NCBI GenBank assembly: GCA_035628035.1
Contig: DASPKS010000175.1
Span: 1-33,898, forward strand
DNA: 33,898 bases
From: DASPKS01 sp035628035
GTDB taxonomy: Bacteria; Bacteroidota; Rhodothermia; Rhodothermales; Rubricoccaceae
Direction of reading: 5' to 3'
Shown here: in pieces, positions 32,456-33,898 of the stretch
Layout of the letters: each line of letters begins with the position of its first letter
How positions within the stretch are numbered: position 1 is the first letter of the stretch
Made by a program: the position numbers and the translations under genes
The notes under the pieces: generated by a model
Database searches by the model: none
The model's input: only the letters and a program-made list of their open reading frames with translations
Told to the model about the DNA's origin: nothing

Positions 32456-32934
32456 TGCTGACCCCGCTCGACCTCCTCCTGCACCAGCTCGACTCGGCCT
32501 ACCTCGCCAAGGCGTGGCACGGCCCCACGCTCCGCGGCGCCCTCCGTGGCGTGCGCGCCGAGACGGCCGCGTGGCGTCCCGGTCCCGGCCGCCACTCCAT
32601 CTGGGAGCTCGCCCTCCACTGTGCCTACTGGAAGTACACCGTGCGCCGCCGCCTCACCGGCGAGAAGCGCGGGGCCTTCCCGCTCGAAGGCTCGAACTTC
32701 TTCCCCCGCCCCCTTCGCGAACCCAACCAGCGCGACTGGGCCGCCGACGTGGCCCTCCTCGACGCCGAGCACCGCGCCCTCCGCGCCGCCGTGGCCGCGC
32801 TCGACCCCGACCGCCTCGGCGAGAAGGCGCCCGGCGCCCGCTACTCGTACGCCACCCTCGCCTCCGGCATCGCCGCGCACGACCTCTACCACGCGGGCCA
32901 GATCAGCCTCCTCAAGCGGCTGGCGCCCCCGTAG
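32455..32934 (+). CDS. DinB family protein
   Basis: A 159-residue four-helix-bundle protein of the DinB/YfiT superfamily, whose members are metal-dependent thiol S-transferases or unknown enzymes. The three metal-binding His residues of the family are visible: His55 in ELALHCAYWKY, and His142 and His146 in AAHDLYHAGQI, with the HxxxH near the C-terminus as usual. The ATG shares one base with the preceding stop (TGATG), so it is translationally coupled to the HhH-barrel gene although a functional link is not obvious. It was originally named for DNA damage induction in Bacillus; nothing here shows SOS control. Confidence 0.92.
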   Translation: MLTPLDLLLHQLDSAYLAKAWHGPTLRGALRGVRAETAAWRPGPGRHSIWELALHCAYWKYTVRRRLTGEKRGAFPLEGSNFFPRPLREPNQRDWAADVALLDAEHRALRAAVAALDPDRLGEKAPGARYSYATLASGIAAHDLYHAGQISLLKRLAPP

Positions 32935-32950
32935 GGGCGGAGCAATGCCC
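32930..32950 (+). repeat. GTAGGGGCGG-containing partial palindrome, REP-like
   Basis: Right at the DinB stop lies CGTAGGGGCGG followed by AGCAATGCCC. The first 11 bases also occur in the stem of the terminator at 21855-21865. The element looks like half of a longer palindrome whose second arm is missing. It may be a worn copy of a dispersed palindromic repeat. Two copies in one window are suggestive only. Confidence 0.4.
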
Positions 32951-33003
32951 TTGCGCGCCGCGTTAGAGGCGCCGTAGCGTTCGGCGTCCTTCCCGCACTC
33001 GCC

Positions 33004-33405
33004 ATGCGCCTGCTGTTCCTGCTCCCCGCCCTGCTCCTCCTCACCGGCTGCCCCCTCCTCGCCGACCCCGACGAGCCGTGCATCTGCACCGAGGAGTACC
33101 GGATGATCATCGTCCGCGTGGTGGACGAAGCGGGCGCGCCCGTCGGCGGCCTGAGGGTGACGGTCCGCAACGAGCGGACGGGGCGGTTGATCGAGCGCGA
33201 GGAAATGGGGTTCGACCCGGGCACCTACACCGTGGTTACGGACCTCCATGTCCCCGTGATCAGCGAGGACGGCGACCGGATCTCGTTCCACGCGGAGAAT
33301 GAGCGCTACGTCGCCGACGCCGAGTTCGTCGTGCGCGTGGACCCCTGCCGGTGCCACATCGACATGGTTTCGGGGCCCAATTGGATCCGGGCCCGCCCCC
33401 GCTGA
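33004..33405 (+). CDS. Small lipoprotein with paired CxC motifs
   Basis: A 133-residue lipoprotein with lipobox LLLTGC and lipidated Cys16. The mature part begins with a PCIC pair (Cys26, Cys28) and ends near a PCRC pair (Cys115, Cys117). The central region IIVRVVDEAGAPVGGLRVTVRNERTGR followed by GTYTVVTDLHVPVI looks like a small immunoglobulin/carboxypeptidase-regulatory-like beta domain. The two pairs, spaced at both ends of one beta domain, could form disulfides or bind a metal. No named family is recognised. It has a possible TAgcgTTCG box 29 nt upstream of the ATG at 33004. A serine recombinase fragment follows convergently. Confidence 0.78.
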   Translation: MRLLFLLPALLLLTGCPLLADPDEPCICTEEYRMIIVRVVDEAGAPVGGLRVTVRNERTGRLIEREEMGFDPGTYTVVTDLHVPVISEDGDRISFHAENERYVADAEFVVRVDPCRCHIDMVSGPNWIRARPR

Positions 33406-33898
33406 CCCCCCATTTGTTACTGCTTGGGGGAGAAGGGGGTTAGGGGCGGGGGTTCTAGCTCCTGCGGGACTTTTGGAACGCGGCCTTTCGGCCGGCACGT
33501 AGGCGAGGGTGATCTCCACCTCGCCGTCCCCGATGGTGACGCGCTCGACGAGGGTCTCGACGACGGCCCGCTTCTCCTCGAACGTGAGCTCCGGCCAGCG
33601 CTCGTGGAGCGTCCCGGCGGAGGCGGCGACCTCGGCCGCCGAGAGGTTGTTGATCGCCACCACGTCGGCCTCGGCCTGGAGCCGGGGGATCTCGTCGTCC
33701 AGGGCGCGGGCGCGCTCGTCGAGCGGGCGGTAGAGCGCGCCGAACGCCTCCGGCGAGAGCTCGTCGGCGACGTAGGCCCGGTACACCCGCGCCTTCTCGG
33801 CCTCCACCGCCGCCCGCTCGGCTTCGGCGGCGGCAATGAGCGAGCGCTTCTCGTCGAGCACCCGGTCGTTCGCCTCCAGGTGCGCCGCCACCTCGTCG
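33406..33898 (-). CDS. Large serine recombinase/integrase, C-terminal part (incomplete)
   Basis: The minus strand from the window edge encodes the C-terminal coiled coil and end of a large serine recombinase: AEAERAAVEAEKARVYRAYVADELSPEAFG, then LTFEEKRAVVETLVERVTIGDGEVEITLAYVP, the conserved end segment of this family. Such proteins integrate or excise phages and transposons. The N-terminal catalytic and zinc-ribbon domains lie beyond the window, so the element extends rightward. No in-frame stop occurs before 32443, because the frame continues antisense to the lipoprotein and DinB genes. In the next frame a stop occurs at 33417. The true C-terminus, or a frameshift/lost stop, therefore cannot be settled; the end given is approximate. 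Confidence 0.72.

Noticed and set aside
32443..33405. Recombinase coding region continuing to the in-frame stop at 32443
   Set aside because: This stretch is antisense to the lipoprotein and DinB genes, which have clear family features. The open frame is more likely a GC-rich antisense artefact or the result of a lost stop.

Overview
The window is a GC-rich, tightly packed bacterial chromosome segment. It most likely comes from a marine member of the Rhodothermota/Bacteroidota (a Rubricoccaceae- or Rhodothermaceae-type organism). Several Bacteroidota-type genes support this: a type IX secretion (T9SS) sorting domain on a HAF-repeat protein, a DUF4835/PorD-like protein, a PorV/PorQ-like barrel, an S46 dipeptidyl-peptidase and an HhH-plus-barrel outer-membrane protein. 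So do start sites without Shine-Dalgarno sequences, and a TAnnTTTG-type -7 box placed exactly upstream of the tRNA gene. The taxonomic placement is inference.

Layout. (1) 1-3613: cell shape and wall, mreB, mreC, then a PBP4-type D-Ala-D-Ala carboxypeptidase in place of the expected mreD/mrdA/rodA. (2) 3680-6899: the HslVU protease, with a NYN-domain putative RNase gene inserted between hslV and hslU. (3) 6957-11742: a surface-glycan block with a FemAB-like acyltransferase, a GT2 glycosyltransferase, a polytopic membrane protein and a MOP-family flippase; the last three are joined by 4-nt overlaps. (4) 11748-12275 (minus): a BrxA/B bacilliredoxin. (5) 12538-15668: an NlpC/P60 lipoprotein behind a structured leader, greA behind a leader terminator, a monofunctional peptidoglycan transglycosylase, and threonine aldolase. 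(6) 15751-19884: a small PH-like membrane protein, convergent with a 1188-residue hybrid histidine kinase. (7) 20076-21850: a divergent DprA-like Rossmann protein overlapping an alkaline-phosphatase-superfamily metalloenzyme. (8) 21909-26849: an S46 peptidase (minus), tRNA-Leu(TAG), a HEAT-repeat/cyclophilin lipoprotein, and a GNAT acetyltransferase. (9) 26833-32934: the T9SS-related region with a HAF-repeat cargo-like protein, DUF4835, a PorV/Q-like barrel, an HhH-barrel protein and DinB. (10) 33004-33898: a small cysteine-pair lipoprotein and the 3' part of a large serine recombinase that runs off the window.

The genes are mostly housekeeping and envelope functions: wall growth and trimming (MreBC, PBP4, NlpC/P60, MtgA), envelope proteostasis (cyclophilin, S46), cytoplasmic proteostasis (HslUV), glycan export and T9SS surface display. 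No defence island or obvious new multi-gene system is present. The least-explained signals are non-coding: a 21-bp tandem repeat at about 28190-28420, a hairpin-plus-terminator leader before the NlpC gene, a terminator between the putative greA promoter and greA, and a recurrent promoter-like motif with TA and TT cores upstream of many starts.
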